NCBI RefSeq assembly: GCF_015560805.1
Contig: NZ_JADMSO010000005.1
Span: 1 to 64,000, forward strand
Reading direction: 5' to 3'
DNA length: 64,000 nucleotides
DNA from: Mediterraneibacter glycyrrhizinilyticus
GTDB taxonomy: Bacteria; Bacillota; Clostridia; Lachnospirales; Lachnospiraceae
The notes under the pieces are model-generated. The model saw only the letters and a program-made list of their open reading frames with translations. It was not told the DNA's origin and did not search any database. Both the position numbers and the translations under genes were made by a program. Of this stretch, positions 32,838 through 42,472 are shown one piece after another (positions within the stretch are counted from its first letter, which is position 1; each line of letters opens with the position of its first letter).

Positions 32838-34304
32838 ATGAGAATTCAGCACAATATCGCAGCATTGAACTCTTACAGAAACTTAACAGGAAACAACAAT
32901 GCAGTAGCAAAAAATTTAGAGAAATTATCTTCTGGTTACAGAATCAACCGTGCCGGAGATGACGCCGCAGGACTGGCTATTTCTGAGAAAATGCGTGCAC
33001 AGATCACAGGTCTGAACACAGCACAGAAGAACGCACAGGATGGTGTATCTCTTGTACAGACAGCAGAGGGAGCTTTGACAGAAGTTCACTCCATGCTGAA
33101 CCGTATGGTAGAACTGGCTGACCAGTCCGCCAACGGAACATATGACAACGAAGTTGACCGTGCAAACCTGCAGAAAGAGATCGCTTCCCTGAAAGATGAG
33201 ATCGACCGTATCGCAGATTCTACCAACTTCAACGGAATCAACCTGTTAGACGGTTCTCTGTCTGCTACAAAACTTGACTTAAACAAAGCAAGTACACTTG
33301 GCGGAAATGGAATTACTGTTCAGGAAAATGCGGCAATTGCAGCGACATCAGAATTCACCGTAGGAGTGGGTGCGGATGGTCAAGAACATACACTGACTGT
33401 TGAATATGCAGATGAAAATGGTACATTGCACAGCGTTGATCTTAAATATACATCAGATACTAACGCAGCTACCAGTACGAAAAATATCAAAGATGCAATT
33501 GCAAAATCAGAACTTGCATCCGTTTTCGACGTTACTGAGAGTAATAACAAATTTACACTGACTTCCAAAGTTGCTGGTGAGGGTGGCGCAAAACTGACAG
33601 CAATTAAGACAACGGATCAGACTGGAACTGCTGTAAAAGCCGGAACGGTTACAGAGGGTAAGAATGCAACGGTAACAGCAAAAGGTCAGGGGGCTATTCA
33701 GGATGGCGATAAAATCACTCTGAATGGAAAAACCTATCAGTTCGTAAAAGATGCAGATACAGAAGTAGCAGATGGAGCAACCGCAGTTTTAATTGGTAAA
33801 ACCAGTGATGATACAATGGTGAACTTGAACAAGGCTCTGGAAAGTGCTGGAATTGAAGCTACTCTAGCGACAAATGATATTACATTTGCAGCATTAAACA
33901 ATGGAAAAGGTTTGACACTTCAGATTGGTGATACTTCTGAAGATTTCAACCAGATGACTGTTTCTGTTGGGGATATGCACACCGTAGCGCTTGGCATCGC
34001 TGATATTGACATCAGCACACAGGCAGGAGCGAAAGCAGCAGTTGACAAGATCAAGTCTGCAATCAACTCTGTATCTTCTACTCGTGGTGATCTTGGTGCG
34101 ATCCAGAACCGTCTGGAGCACACGATCAACAACCTGAGTGTAACAGCTGAGAACATGACCGCTGCTGAAAGCCGGATCCGTGACGTAGACATGGCAAATG
34201 AGATGATGGCTTATACAAAGAACAACATTCTTGTTCAGTCTTCTCAGGCAATGCTTGCACAGGCAAATCAGCTTCCGCAGGGAGTTCTTCAGTTATTACA
34301 GTAA
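32838..34304 (+). CDS. Flagellin 3
   Basis: The 488-residue flagellin has the same conserved ends (MRIQHNIAALNSYRNL; ANQLPQGVLQLLQ), but its middle (about 150-375) is the most divergent of the three. Flagellin 3 carries unique stretches such as NKASTLGGNGITVQENAAIA. Its leader is almost a copy of the flagellin 1 leader, including site C and the CsrA-type hairpin. No clear sigma-28 promoter is visible. It may be expressed after inversion between sites A and C, by a weak unrecognised promoter, or serve as a donor for gene conversion. Confidence 0.97.
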   Translation: MRIQHNIAALNSYRNLTGNNNAVAKNLEKLSSGYRINRAGDDAAGLAISEKMRAQITGLNTAQKNAQDGVSLVQTAEGALTEVHSMLNRMVELADQSANGTYDNEVDRANLQKEIASLKDEIDRIADSTNFNGINLLDGSLSATKLDLNKASTLGGNGITVQENAAIAATSEFTVGVGADGQEHTLTVEYADENGTLHSVDLKYTSDTNAATSTKNIKDAIAKSELASVFDVTESNNKFTLTSKVAGEGGAKLTAIKTTDQTGTAVKAGTVTEGKNATVTAKGQGAIQDGDKITLNGKTYQFVKDADTEVADGATAVLIGKTSDDTMVNLNKALESAGIEATLATNDITFAALNNGKGLTLQIGDTSEDFNQMTVSVGDMHTVALGIADIDISTQAGAKAAVDKIKSAINSVSSTRGDLGAIQNRLEHTINNLSVTAENMTAAESRIRDVDMANEMMAYTKNNILVQSSQAMLAQANQLPQGVLQLLQ

Positions 34305-34328
34305 TACATACACACACCCTATTTTATC

Positions 34329-34366
34329 AAAAAGGCTTTCGGGGATTTCCCGGAAGTCTTTTTTTC
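34329..34366 (+). terminator. Terminator of flagellin 3
   Basis: AAGGCTTTCGGGG pairs with CCCGGAAGTCTT and is followed by TTTTTTT. Confidence 0.85.
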
Positions 34367-34427
34367 AATTTTTATAAAAGAGTTGACACGAAGAAAACAC
34401 TGTCCGAAAGGGTGATTCTTTTTACAG

Positions 34428-34470
34428 GTGGAAAGTGGAACGGAGTTCCGTTTTTCCGCTTTTTTTATTT
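34428..34470 (+). terminator. Second terminator hairpin before the GGDEF/EAL gene
   Basis: GTGGAAA pairs with TTTCCGC and GGAAC pairs with GTTCC, then TTTTTTTATTT follows. Together with the first hairpin it insulates the downstream gene. A TTGACA box lies at 34383 without a good -10. Confidence 0.65.
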
Positions 34471-34552
34471 AAAGTTGGGTGGAATCTGGCTGTTGGTTGT
34501 GCTATCATAAATACAATAGTTGAGATTGTGGAAAAGCGGGTGGAGGATACAA

Positions 34553-37500
34553 ATGAAGCGAGAAGAGAGGAATGAGATGATAGATCATCGAGGAAATGAG
34601 ATTGAGCAATGTCTGAAGACGATAGAATTTCTGAGTGAAAGTACAGAGGACTATTTATTTTTATGGGACTTCCAGACGGGAAATCTCCATTTTTCAAATC
34701 CGGTCTACGAGAAATACAATCTGCCGAAACGGGAAGAGTACGTTTATCAGATTCAGGACTTAGAGAGGTGCGTGTATGCCAGAGACGTTGCCGCCGTGAA
34801 GAAAATGCTGCGGCAGGCAGAGCGCGGCGACATAGTCTCCTGCAATATTGAGTGCCGGCTTTTGAATAATCATGGAGAAAAAGTATGGATCAGTTGTCGG
34901 GGAAAGAGCAGGTGCAGCGACACAGGAAAACCGGAGCTTATGCTGGGGCGGATCTCGGATTCTGTGATGAGCCGGAAAGTAGATACGCTGACCGGGCTTC
35001 TGAATATGACCTGTCTGTTTGACGACCTGGAGAAAGAACTTCAAAGTGAGAAAAAAGGCTTCCTGATGCTTCTTGGAATCGACGATTTTAAAAATATCAA
35101 TATCAAACGAGGAAGAGGATACGGGAATTACATTTTGAAGATCGTGACAGAGATCATGGAAGAAGTGGTCGATCTGTCATTGAGTATTTACCGGGTGGAC
35201 GGCGACCGGTACGCGATCAATATGGAGGGACGTACAAAAGGGATGGTGCAGACGACGTATCTGCTGATCCAGGAAAAAGTATTGCCGTATTGTACGATGT
35301 CTGCCGGGGTGGTTCCCTATGGGGAAGAGATCATTGACGGCAGCGGCGTATTATATCAGTACGCAGAAAACGCGCTGGACCGGGCCAAGAAGAGGGGAAA
35401 GAACAATCTTGTGTTTTTCTCAGCCGATGATTATGAGAAGAATCTGAACCGGATTGATTTGCAGGAAGAATTGAGGGAAAGCGTGCGGAACGGATTTTCC
35501 GGATTTCATCTTTGTTATCAGCTGCAGGTGTCGGGGACGGACTACCATGTGCGCGGAGCGGAAGCGCTTCTCCGATATGAATCGCCGAGCAGGGGAAGAA
35601 TCAGCCCGGAAGAATTTATCCCGCTTTTGGAGCAGACGGAACTGATCGACCCGGTTGGCGACTGGGTTCTGGCGACAGCCCTGCATCAGTGCAAATGTTG
35701 GCGGAAATGGGTTCCGGATTTTCATATCAGCGTCAATATTTCTTACATCCAGTTAAGGAATGAGATGATTACACAAAAAGTGTTGGACGCGTTGAAGAAA
35801 GCAGAACTTTCGGGGGAAAGTCTTACCTTGGAAGTGACGGAGAGTATGCAGCTTCAGGAATATCAATATTTCAATCAGATTTTTTACTCGTGGAGAAGAT
35901 GTGGAATCCAGATTGCAATTGATGACTTCGGAACCGGATATTCCAGTTTGGGATATTTGAAAAGCATGGAAATCAACGAAGTAAAGATCGATCGTTGCTT
36001 TGTCAGCAGATTACAGCACAGTGTGTATAATTGCCGGTTGATCAGCAATATGATCGAACTGTCTCATAGTGAGCAGCTTCGTGTTTGCTGTGAGGGCGTG
36101 GAAACCGAAGAGGAACTGGCGGTTCTGCGGACGCTGCACCCGGATCTGCTGCAGGGATATTTGTTTTCAAAACCATACGAAGCAGAAACATTTGCCAGAT
36201 ATTACATCAGGGGAGACAGTGAAGAACACAGTCAATGGGAAGCATACAGAAAAAGACTGTATCAACTTTCCGGCGGAGAAAAAACGCAGGAGATGCCGGA
36301 ACGGGCATGTGAACAGGGCAATATTATAGAAGAAATGGACGAGATTGTGTTTGTCTGCGATCAGGATAGTTATGAGCTGTACTATATGAATACGGCGGGG
36401 CAGCTTCTGACAGGCGTTCACGATTATAAAGGGAGAAAGTGCTATAAAGTATTTCAGGGGAGAAACGATCCCTGTGAGTCTTGCAAAAATCACAAATTAA
36501 ATGCAGAGCGTTTTCTTGTGTGGGAAAAAGAGAATACGTTTTTGAACCGTCATTTTCTGCTGAAAGATAAATTGATCCCATGGAATGGAAAAATGGCACA
36601 TATGGAGATCGCGATCGATGTGACGGAAAAAGAACATGTCAGCAAAAGTATTCAGGAAAAACTGGACTTTGAGCAGAATATTGTGGAATGTACAAGAATG
36701 CTTGTGGAAGAGCCGGATACGGAACTTGCGATCCGGAAAGTTTTGCGGTCGATCGGCGCGTTTTATCAGGCAGATCGTTCGTATATATTTGAACGGGCGG
36801 CGCCAGGCGATTTTTGGATCAATACTCATGAGTGGTGTGAGAAAGGCGTGACGTCACAGCAGGACGAACTTCAAAATGTTCCGGGCAGCACGATACAGCG
36901 ATGGGTCGAAGCGTTTCAAAAAGGGGAATCGGTTGTGATCCGTAATTTGGAACATATAAAAAAGAGCGCACTGGAAGAATGGGAAATCCTGCATACACAG
37001 GGGATCCGGCGGCTGGTTGTTGCGCCGATCCGAAAAGCGCAGCGTGTGATCGGATTCCTTGGGGTAGATAATCCGAAACGCCATCATGGCGATGCGGCGC
37101 AGCTTCATACGATGTCCTGTTTCCTGACAGAGCGTCTGCACGACACTGCGGCAGGAAAACTGGTGCCGGAGATCGCGTGTGAAGAAGTGCTGGGAACGAC
37201 GAACCTTGGACTTTGGAAAATCATCCTGAACCGAAAGAACCGGACGGCAAAGATGTATGGGGACCGGACGATGAAACGGATCATGGGCGTGAACGAAGAA
37301 CAGATTCCGGAGGAAATGTACCAATACTGGAACAGCAGGATTGGTGAGCAGTATCGTTCTTATGTGGCGAAGTCTGTGGAGCGGATCGTGACATCCGGAG
37401 GACCGGCGCAACTGGAATATACATGGGTGCATCCGGAATTAGGGGAGTGTGTGGTACAATGTCTTGGTGTCCGAATGGGAGAAATCGGAGATAAGGTCTG

Positions 37501-38530
37501 CCTGACCGGATATCATCGTCTTGTCAGTGAGATGGAATTGCTGCAGTTTTCGACGGAATCAAAAGCAGAGGAAAAGAGGGCGCTTCAGGAGAATAAGTGG
37601 AATTTCCGGGAAAAATATATATGGAAAAGTGTATTTTACTATGCAATGCTTTCGGAAACGGTTGCGTTCGCAGAGGTAGAACTGGATAGCGGTGAACTTC
37701 GGACTGCCGGAGGACTGTGGAAGAGCTATATGGGGGAATGCAGGGAGAACAAGGAAAAATTTGCAGCGCTGCTGGAGCGGAAAGCCGAGGAAGAGGTGCA
37801 TCCGGAAGATATGGAAAGCGTCCAGAGATTTGTACAGGAAGAAATGTGTAGTTCCAGACATGCCAATGGAATTTTGACGAAAAAGTTGTGTTTCCGCAGA
37901 TGTGCGGACGATGCGTATCAATGGATGAAACTGACGATGCATATTTTCCGCGAACGATATACGGACCGGGTATATGCGCTGTTGTATCTGAAAAATATCG
38001 ATTCGGAGAAAAGAAAAGAGCTGGTGCTTCAGAAAGCGGCAAATCTGGATCCGTTGACAGGGGTTTATAACCGAGTTACATTTGAAAGAGAAGTAGAACG
38101 GTATATACTTCGGGATAATACGGTGGACGGAGGAGCGCTTGTGATTTTGGATCTGGATGACTTTAAGGGGATCAATGACCGCTATGGACATGCAAAAGGA
38201 GACGAGGCGTTAAAAACGTTGACCGGAGTTTTGAAAATGACATTCCGTCACGGAGATCTGATCGGACGGCTTGGCGGGGACGAATTTCTTGTGTTCATCA
38301 AAAATGTAGAGGTGCGTGAAATACTCAACCGCAGGATGAACGAGTTATTTGCCGTGATCCACAGTGCGTCGGAGATTCCGCTTCGGTGTAGCGTGGGGAT
38401 TACATTTGTCTCTAAAAGCAGATTTTCTTATGAAAGGAGTCTGGAGGAAGCCGATCAGGCTTTATATGAAAGTAAAAGATTGGGAAAAGACCGGTATTGT
38501 TATTATCGGGACATTAAGAAAGGAGAATGA
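34553..38530 (+). CDS. Large PAS-GGDEF(degenerate)-EAL-PAS-GAF-PAS-GGDEF c-di-GMP signalling protein
   Basis: This is a 1325-residue cytoplasmic protein with no membrane segment. In order: a PAS domain (about 15-125); a GGDEF fold with VDGDRYAI where GGDEF should be, probably inactive; and an EAL domain with EALLRY, LEVTES, IDDFGTGYSSLGYL, VKIDRCFV, CEGVETEEEL and QGYLFSKP, so phosphodiesterase residues are kept. A PAS-like region with two CxxC-type pairs (DPCESCKN) and a GAF domain with ADRSYIFERA follow. Then come further sensory sequence and a C-terminal GGDEF with GRLGGDEF and the inhibitory RHGD site. It may both make and break c-di-GMP. The ATG at 34553 follows TGGAGGATAC. It overlaps the receiver gene by 4 bases. 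Confidence 0.9.
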   Translation: MKREERNEMIDHRGNEIEQCLKTIEFLSESTEDYLFLWDFQTGNLHFSNPVYEKYNLPKREEYVYQIQDLERCVYARDVAAVKKMLRQAERGDIVSCNIECRLLNNHGEKVWISCRGKSRCSDTGKPELMLGRISDSVMSRKVDTLTGLLNMTCLFDDLEKELQSEKKGFLMLLGIDDFKNINIKRGRGYGNYILKIVTEIMEEVVDLSLSIYRVDGDRYAINMEGRTKGMVQTTYLLIQEKVLPYCTMSAGVVPYGEEIIDGSGVLYQYAENALDRAKKRGKNNLVFFSADDYEKNLNRIDLQEELRESVRNGFSGFHLCYQLQVSGTDYHVRGAEALLRYESPSRGRISPEEFIPLLEQTELIDPVGDWVLATALHQCKCWRKWVPDFHISVNISYIQLRNEMITQKVLDALKKAELSGESLTLEVTESMQLQEYQYFNQIFYSWRRCGIQIAIDDFGTGYSSLGYLKSMEINEVKIDRCFVSRLQHSVYNCRLISNMIELSHSEQLRVCCEGVETEEELAVLRTLHPDLLQGYLFSKPYEAETFARYYIRGDSEEHSQWEAYRKRLYQLSGGEKTQEMPERACEQGNIIEEMDEIVFVCDQDSYELYYMNTAGQLLTGVHDYKGRKCYKVFQGRNDPCESCKNHKLNAERFLVWEKENTFLNRHFLLKDKLIPWNGKMAHMEIAIDVTEKEHVSKSIQEKLDFEQNIVECTRMLVEEPDTELAIRKVLRSIGAFYQADRSYIFERAAPGDFWINTHEWCEKGVTSQQDELQNVPGSTIQRWVEAFQKGESVVIRNLEHIKKSALEEWEILHTQGIRRLVVAPIRKAQRVIGFLGVDNPKRHHGDAAQLHTMSCFLTERLHDTAAGKLVPEIACEEVLGTTNLGLWKIILNRKNRTAKMYGDRTMKRIMGVNEEQIPEEMYQYWNSRIGEQYRSYVAKSVERIVTSGGPAQLEYTWVHPELGECVVQCLGVRMGEIGDKVCLTGYHRLVSEMELLQFSTESKAEEKRALQENKWNFREKYIWKSVFYYAMLSETVAFAEVELDSGELRTAGGLWKSYMGECRENKEKFAALLERKAEEEVHPEDMESVQRFVQEEMCSSRHANGILTKKLCFRRCADDAYQWMKLTMHIFRERYTDRVYALLYLKNIDSEKRKELVLQKAANLDPLTGVYNRVTFEREVERYILRDNTVDGGALVILDLDDFKGINDRYGHAKGDEALKTLTGVLKMTFRHGDLIGRLGGDEFLVFIKNVEVREILNRRMNELFAVIHSASEIPLRCSVGITFVSKSRFSYERSLEEADQALYESKRLGKDRYCYYRDIKKGE

Positions 38531-39021
38531 GAAAGGTGGCAGGTTTAAGTGAAACAAACGGATTTGGAAAGAAGCGGATTATGATCGTGGATCACAATGA
38601 GGAAGAGCAGAAAACAGTGAAAAAGATGCTTGGGGAAGAATATGAAGTTTTGGTTGCGGAAACAGGTTTACAGGCATTGGGATATATGCAGGATAAGGAG
38701 ATTCCGCATTTGATCTTGCTTGATTTACTGATTCCGGAGACGCATGGAATGGATGCGTTAAAAACATTAAAGAGTACGCCGCGGCTGCGGCAGATCCCGG
38801 TTATTTTTCTGGCTAACATGGATGACATGAATTTGAGAGTCGAAGGACTTGGTAATGGTGGGGATGATTTTATTCAGAAACCTATTCACGAAGAACTGAT
38901 GAAATTGAAGATCAGACGACAGCTTTATATTGCACAGCTGGAACAGGAAAACCGGATTTTACAGTTGAAATTACAGTCACTTCGTAATCGGATCGACCGG
39001 GTCTTTGACGAGGTATTTTAA
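38527..39021 (+). CDS. Degenerate CheY-like receiver protein
   Basis: This is a 164-residue single receiver plus a C-terminal coiled coil (AQLEQENRILQLKLQSLRNRID). Asp66 (LILLDLLIP) and Lys118 (IQKP) are present. The usual Thr/Ser switch residue is Ala96 (VIFLANM), and the second acidic pocket residue is His23 (IVDHNEEE). Phosphorylation signalling may thus be altered or absent. Its ATG overlaps the stop of the c-di-GMP protein (ATGA), so the two are coupled and it is likely a partner or regulator of that enzyme. Output domain: none. Confidence 0.85.
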   Translation: MRKVAGLSETNGFGKKRIMIVDHNEEEQKTVKKMLGEEYEVLVAETGLQALGYMQDKEIPHLILLDLLIPETHGMDALKTLKSTPRLRQIPVIFLANMDDMNLRVEGLGNGGDDFIQKPIHEELMKLKIRRQLYIAQLEQENRILQLKLQSLRNRIDRVFDEVF

Positions 39022-39029
39022 ATAGGAAA

Positions 39030-39062
39030 ATGAGCGGGTACCAAAATGGTATCTGCTTTTTC
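39030..39062 (+). terminator. Terminator after the receiver gene
   Basis: AGCGGGTACC pairs with GGTATCTGCT and is followed by TTTTC. It separates the c-di-GMP unit from the fla/che operon. Confidence 0.7.
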
Positions 39063-39180
39063 TTTTGGAATTAGGCAAAATGAACAAAAGAAAGAAGCTG
39101 ACAAAGCGGCAGAAGTAGAAAAAGCAGAATTTTTCTGCGAAATCAATACAAAAAACAGCGAAAAAATATTGGAGTTGGAC

Positions 39181-39209
39181 TGGACATTAAAGGGAAGAGT
39201 GTTTATAAT
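39181..39209 (+). promoter_or_regulatory. Sigma-A promoter of the long fla/che operon
   Basis: TGGACA, 17 bases, and a perfect TATAAT (39204-39209). It is the only strong promoter I see before the 25-kb run of flagellar genes. The leader is about 65 bases. Confidence 0.75.
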
Positions 39210-39281
39210 AGAATAAAATATTGTAAAAATATGTAGAATCATGTAAATAAAGACTGGATTTTAGCGGAGAGGGAGATTGTG

Positions 39282-40019
39282 ATGGATTATATACTGCAGA
39301 ATATGCAGTACAGATATATGGAAAATGTCATACAACAGATCAATCGCGGCGCAGTGCAGAATGTGACGACGCCGTCCCTGTCCGGGACTGGATTTGCACA
39401 CATTTTTCAACAGACGCAGATGGCGGAAAGCGGGATCAGCGCAGGAGATTTGGATGCGATTTTTGAAGAGGCTTCCCGGACGTACGGCGTTCCGGCAGAT
39501 TTGCTGAAAGCGGTCGGAAAGATGGAATCGAATTTTGACCCTTATGCACAGTCGGGAGCGGGGGCGCAGGGCGTCATGCAGCTTATGCCGGCGACGGCGC
39601 AAAGTCTCGGCGTGACGGATCCGTTTGATGCGCGCAGCAATATCATGGGCGGCGCAAAGTATCTGTCAGATCTGCTTGCCAGATATGATGGAAATGTGGA
39701 TCTGGCGCTTGCGGCATATAATGCGGGAAGCGGTAATGTGGAAAAGTACGGTGGAGTTCCGCCGTTCCAGGAGACACAGAACTATATCAGCAGAGTGAAA
39801 GAATATATGGGTGATGCAGGGAATCTGTTGACCGGCGGATCCGGCAGCGTACGGAATGTGAGTGGGAAGACAGGAGTGAATCTCTGTCCGCTCTGCGGAG
39901 AGGGAAAGCAGGTTACGGATACATCGGGAGAGATGCTGACGCTCCTTTCGGAACTTTTTAAGGTTCAGATCCAGCGTCAGATGATCTCGTCAGATGATTT
40001 TACGGGCACATTTGTTTGA
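39282..40019 (+). CDS. Lytic transglycosylase heading the flagellar operon
   Basis: The 245-residue protein has an SLT domain (about 60-175): VGKMESNFDPYAQSGAG (catalytic Glu in MESNF), GVMQLMPATAQSLGV, and NAGSGNVEKYGG with a later ETQNYISRVKEY. It cleaves peptidoglycan, presumably to let the rod through. No signal peptide is visible, suggesting export through the flagellar apparatus, as for FlgJ-type muramidases; this is inference. A C-terminal tail has a CPLCGEG pair. I prefer the ATG at 39282 over the adjacent GTG at 39279. It is the first gene after the operon promoter. Confidence 0.88.
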   Translation: MDYILQNMQYRYMENVIQQINRGAVQNVTTPSLSGTGFAHIFQQTQMAESGISAGDLDAIFEEASRTYGVPADLLKAVGKMESNFDPYAQSGAGAQGVMQLMPATAQSLGVTDPFDARSNIMGGAKYLSDLLARYDGNVDLALAAYNAGSGNVEKYGGVPPFQETQNYISRVKEYMGDAGNLLTGGSGSVRNVSGKTGVNLCPLCGEGKQVTDTSGEMLTLLSELFKVQIQRQMISSDDFTGTFV

Positions 40020-40075
40020 TAAAAGCAGGACTTCGCAGAAAAATCGGTCAATGAAAAGGAAAGGGGAGCGACCGG

Positions 40076-40450
40076 ATGTTTGGCAATACGATCTCAATGA
40101 TGGAAAAATCCATGGACTATCTGTGGAAGAAGCAGGAAGTGACGGCAAATAACATTGCCAATGTAGATACACCGGGATACCGGAGGAAACGCGTTAATTT
40201 TGAAGAAACATTCAGAAGAAAACTGGAAGCAACCGCATTGACTGGGAAAAATGAGGATGTACGTCAGGCGATCCAAAGTTCAAAAAGCTATGTTGTGGAA
40301 GACGCGCACACAACGAGAGCAGATGGGAACGGCGTCAATGCCGATGTGGAATATACGGAACTTACAAGAACAGCACTGCAGTATCAGTATTTGACACAGT
40401 CGTTGAGCGGCGATATCGTCAGATACCGGTCAGCGATCAAAGGACAGTAG
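40076..40450 (+). CDS. flgB: Flagellar basal-body rod protein FlgB
   Basis: The 124-residue proximal rod subunit begins MFGNTISMMEKSMDYLWKKQ and has the NNIANVDTPGYRRKRVNFEE signature. Its usual partner flgC does not follow but lies about 12.6 kb downstream at 53007; fliE comes next instead. The AAAGGGGAGCG site supports the start. Confidence 0.95.
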   Translation: MFGNTISMMEKSMDYLWKKQEVTANNIANVDTPGYRRKRVNFEETFRRKLEATALTGKNEDVRQAIQSSKSYVVEDAHTTRADGNGVNADVEYTELTRTALQYQYLTQSLSGDIVRYRSAIKGQ

Positions 40451-40461
40451 GGGAGGTCTCT

Positions 40462-40782
40462 ATGGACGAATTATTTATACAGCCAATCCAGGTAAAAACG
40501 ATGGAGAGCGGCATCGAAAGTATCTCGGCAAATGGCGGACAAGTCAGCGGTAAGGGCGGCGCGGAAACATTCAAAAGCGTTTTCCGGGAAGCGATCGACA
40601 ACGTGACAAGTACAGAAAATGACCTGGTAAATAAACAGTATCTTTTAGCTACGGGACAACTGGAAGATGCACACTCTGTGATGGTGGCGTCTTCACAGGC
40701 ACAGCTCGCAGTGGACATGTTGGTGTCGCTGCGGAACAAAGCAATGGAATCTTATAATGAGTTAATGCGTATCAGCCTGTAA
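40462..40782 (+). CDS. fliE: Flagellar hook-basal body complex protein FliE
   Basis: This is a 106-residue MS ring-rod adapter. The C-terminal half contains LEDAHSVMVASSQAQLAVDMLVSLRNKAMESYNELMRI, the family hallmark. It begins 11 bases after flgB with a GGGGAGG site. Some 79 bases of non-coding sequence separate it from fliF. Length is standard. Confidence 0.93.
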   Translation: MDELFIQPIQVKTMESGIESISANGGQVSGKGGAETFKSVFREAIDNVTSTENDLVNKQYLLATGQLEDAHSVMVASSQAQLAVDMLVSLRNKAMESYNELMRISL

Positions 40783-40861
40783 AAAATACAAGGCTGATAT
40801 TCTTGCGTAATGAAACGTAAAAAATATGTTAAGAAAATGTTAAAAGGAAACTTTTGAGCTT

Positions 40862-42472
40862 ATGAAAGAGAAACTGGAACAGATAAAAGAATTTGTGGGA
40901 AAGTTAAGCAGCAAGACGAAAAAGCTGATCATAGCGGGAGCGGCGTTGCTGTTGATCGCTGCGGTCGCCGTTGCATTTATTCTGAATAACCAGCCGTATG
41001 AGGTGTTGTTTTCCGGATTGGGAACGGAAGAAGCACAGCAGATCGTTGGAAAGCTGCAGGAAAGCGGCATTGATTTTAAATATCAGGGAGAATCTACGAT
41101 CTTAGTGAAAAAGGATGTCCTGGATGTGACGAAAGCACAGCTCGTACAGGAGGGGTATCCAAAGAGCGGGTTTACATACGATACATTTATCAATAACGCG
41201 GGTATGATGACGACGGATTCCGACAAGCGGACGTACAAATTATATGAACTGCAGGACCGGATCAGTTCTACGATCCGGTTGTTTGAGAATGTCAAAGATG
41301 CGAAAGTAACGATCGCGTTAGGTGAAGAGAGTAAATATGCTTTGGATGACGAGGCAAAGCAGGATTCCAGCGCGACCGCAGTCGTGACGATGAAAGACGG
41401 CGGATCGCCGACAGAAGATCAGGCGGCGGCGATCCAGCGTCTGGTCGCGAAAAGTGTGCCGGGAATGGAACTGGATCAGGTTGCGGTATTTGACGGAAAT
41501 GGAAATGACGTTTCCGTTTCCGAAGAGTCGTCAAGCATGAACGGATCTGACGCGGAAGAGATCGCGGCAGTGATTGAAAACCAGATCGAAGAAAAAGTGC
41601 ATGATGTGCTCGGACCGGTTTACGGTAATCAGAACGTAAGGATTTCCGCAAGAGCAAAGGTCGATATGCAGCGGCTGATCACGGAGAGTACAACGTACAA
41701 TACACCGGAAAAAATCGATCAGAATGATAAAAGCGGAATCGTCAGTCATGAAGAAAGTATGACGGAGAACACGAAGAACGGGCAGGGAACCGCAGGTGGA
41801 GAGGTTGGTACCGAAACCAACGCGGACAATACCGAGTACGCTGCCGGCGGAGGCGGCAACAGCAGCGCAAGTTCTGAAAGCGAAAGTGTTTCCAAAGATT
41901 ATCTGGTCAATCAGATCAAAGAACAGGGGCAGATCGATCCGGGAGTCCTTACAGATCTGACAGTAGCGGTTGCAATTAATGGAGAGGGATATGGTGAATT
42001 GACGGAGAAGCAGATCCGGGATCTGGTAGGAAATGCAGCCGGAATCGCGGCGGAAGACAGAGAGGGAAAGATCTCTCTGGTAAGCGCACCGTTCTATAAG
42101 GCAAATACAGAGGAGGCGTCGGCAAAGGCGAATGCCATGGATACGAAGACCCTCCTGATTCTTGCGGGAATCGCAGCGGCTGTACTGCTGATATTGATCA
42201 TTATCATTCTGATCGTTGCAAAACGGCGCAAAAAGAAGAGAATGTTGGAAGAACAGGAACTTCTTGCGGCAGAGACGGAAGTAATGCCGGATCTGTATGC
42301 GGATAGCGACGAGGATATTGAAAGACTGAGTAAAGAGATGCAGGAACTTCGGAACGACCGAGGAATGGAATTGAAGAAACAGGTACGCGAGTTTGCGGAT
42401 CAGAATCCTGAGATTTCTGCCCAGTTGTTAAAATCATGGCTTAACGGAGGAGAGGATCATGGAGAACAATAG
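40862..42472 (+). CDS. fliF: Flagellar MS-ring protein FliF
   Basis: The 536-residue ring protein has two membrane helices (about residues 20-40 and 440-465: LLILAGIAAAVLLILIIIILIV). The periplasmic ring-building part between them contains LFSGLGTEEAQQIVGKLQ and VLDVTKAQLVQEGYPKSG. A long Ser/Asn/Gly-rich linker (about 300-350) precedes the second half. The C-terminal tail (LLKSWLNGG) binds FliG. It overlaps fliG by 14 bases, consistent with tight coupling. Confidence 0.96.
   Translation: MKEKLEQIKEFVGKLSSKTKKLIIAGAALLLIAAVAVAFILNNQPYEVLFSGLGTEEAQQIVGKLQESGIDFKYQGESTILVKKDVLDVTKAQLVQEGYPKSGFTYDTFINNAGMMTTDSDKRTYKLYELQDRISSTIRLFENVKDAKVTIALGEESKYALDDEAKQDSSATAVVTMKDGGSPTEDQAAAIQRLVAKSVPGMELDQVAVFDGNGNDVSVSEESSSMNGSDAEEIAAVIENQIEEKVHDVLGPVYGNQNVRISARAKVDMQRLITESTTYNTPEKIDQNDKSGIVSHEESMTENTKNGQGTAGGEVGTETNADNTEYAAGGGGNSSASSESESVSKDYLVNQIKEQGQIDPGVLTDLTVAVAINGEGYGELTEKQIRDLVGNAAGIAAEDREGKISLVSAPFYKANTEEASAKANAMDTKTLLILAGIAAAVLLILIIIILIVAKRRKKKRMLEEQELLAAETEVMPDLYADSDEDIERLSKEMQELRNDRGMELKKQVREFADQNPEISAQLLKSWLNGGEDHGEQ

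Noticed and set aside
34383-34470. Small RNA gene between flagellin 3 and the GGDEF/EAL gene
   Set aside because: A TTGACA box and a terminator are present but no -10 box is correctly spaced. A double terminator is simpler.
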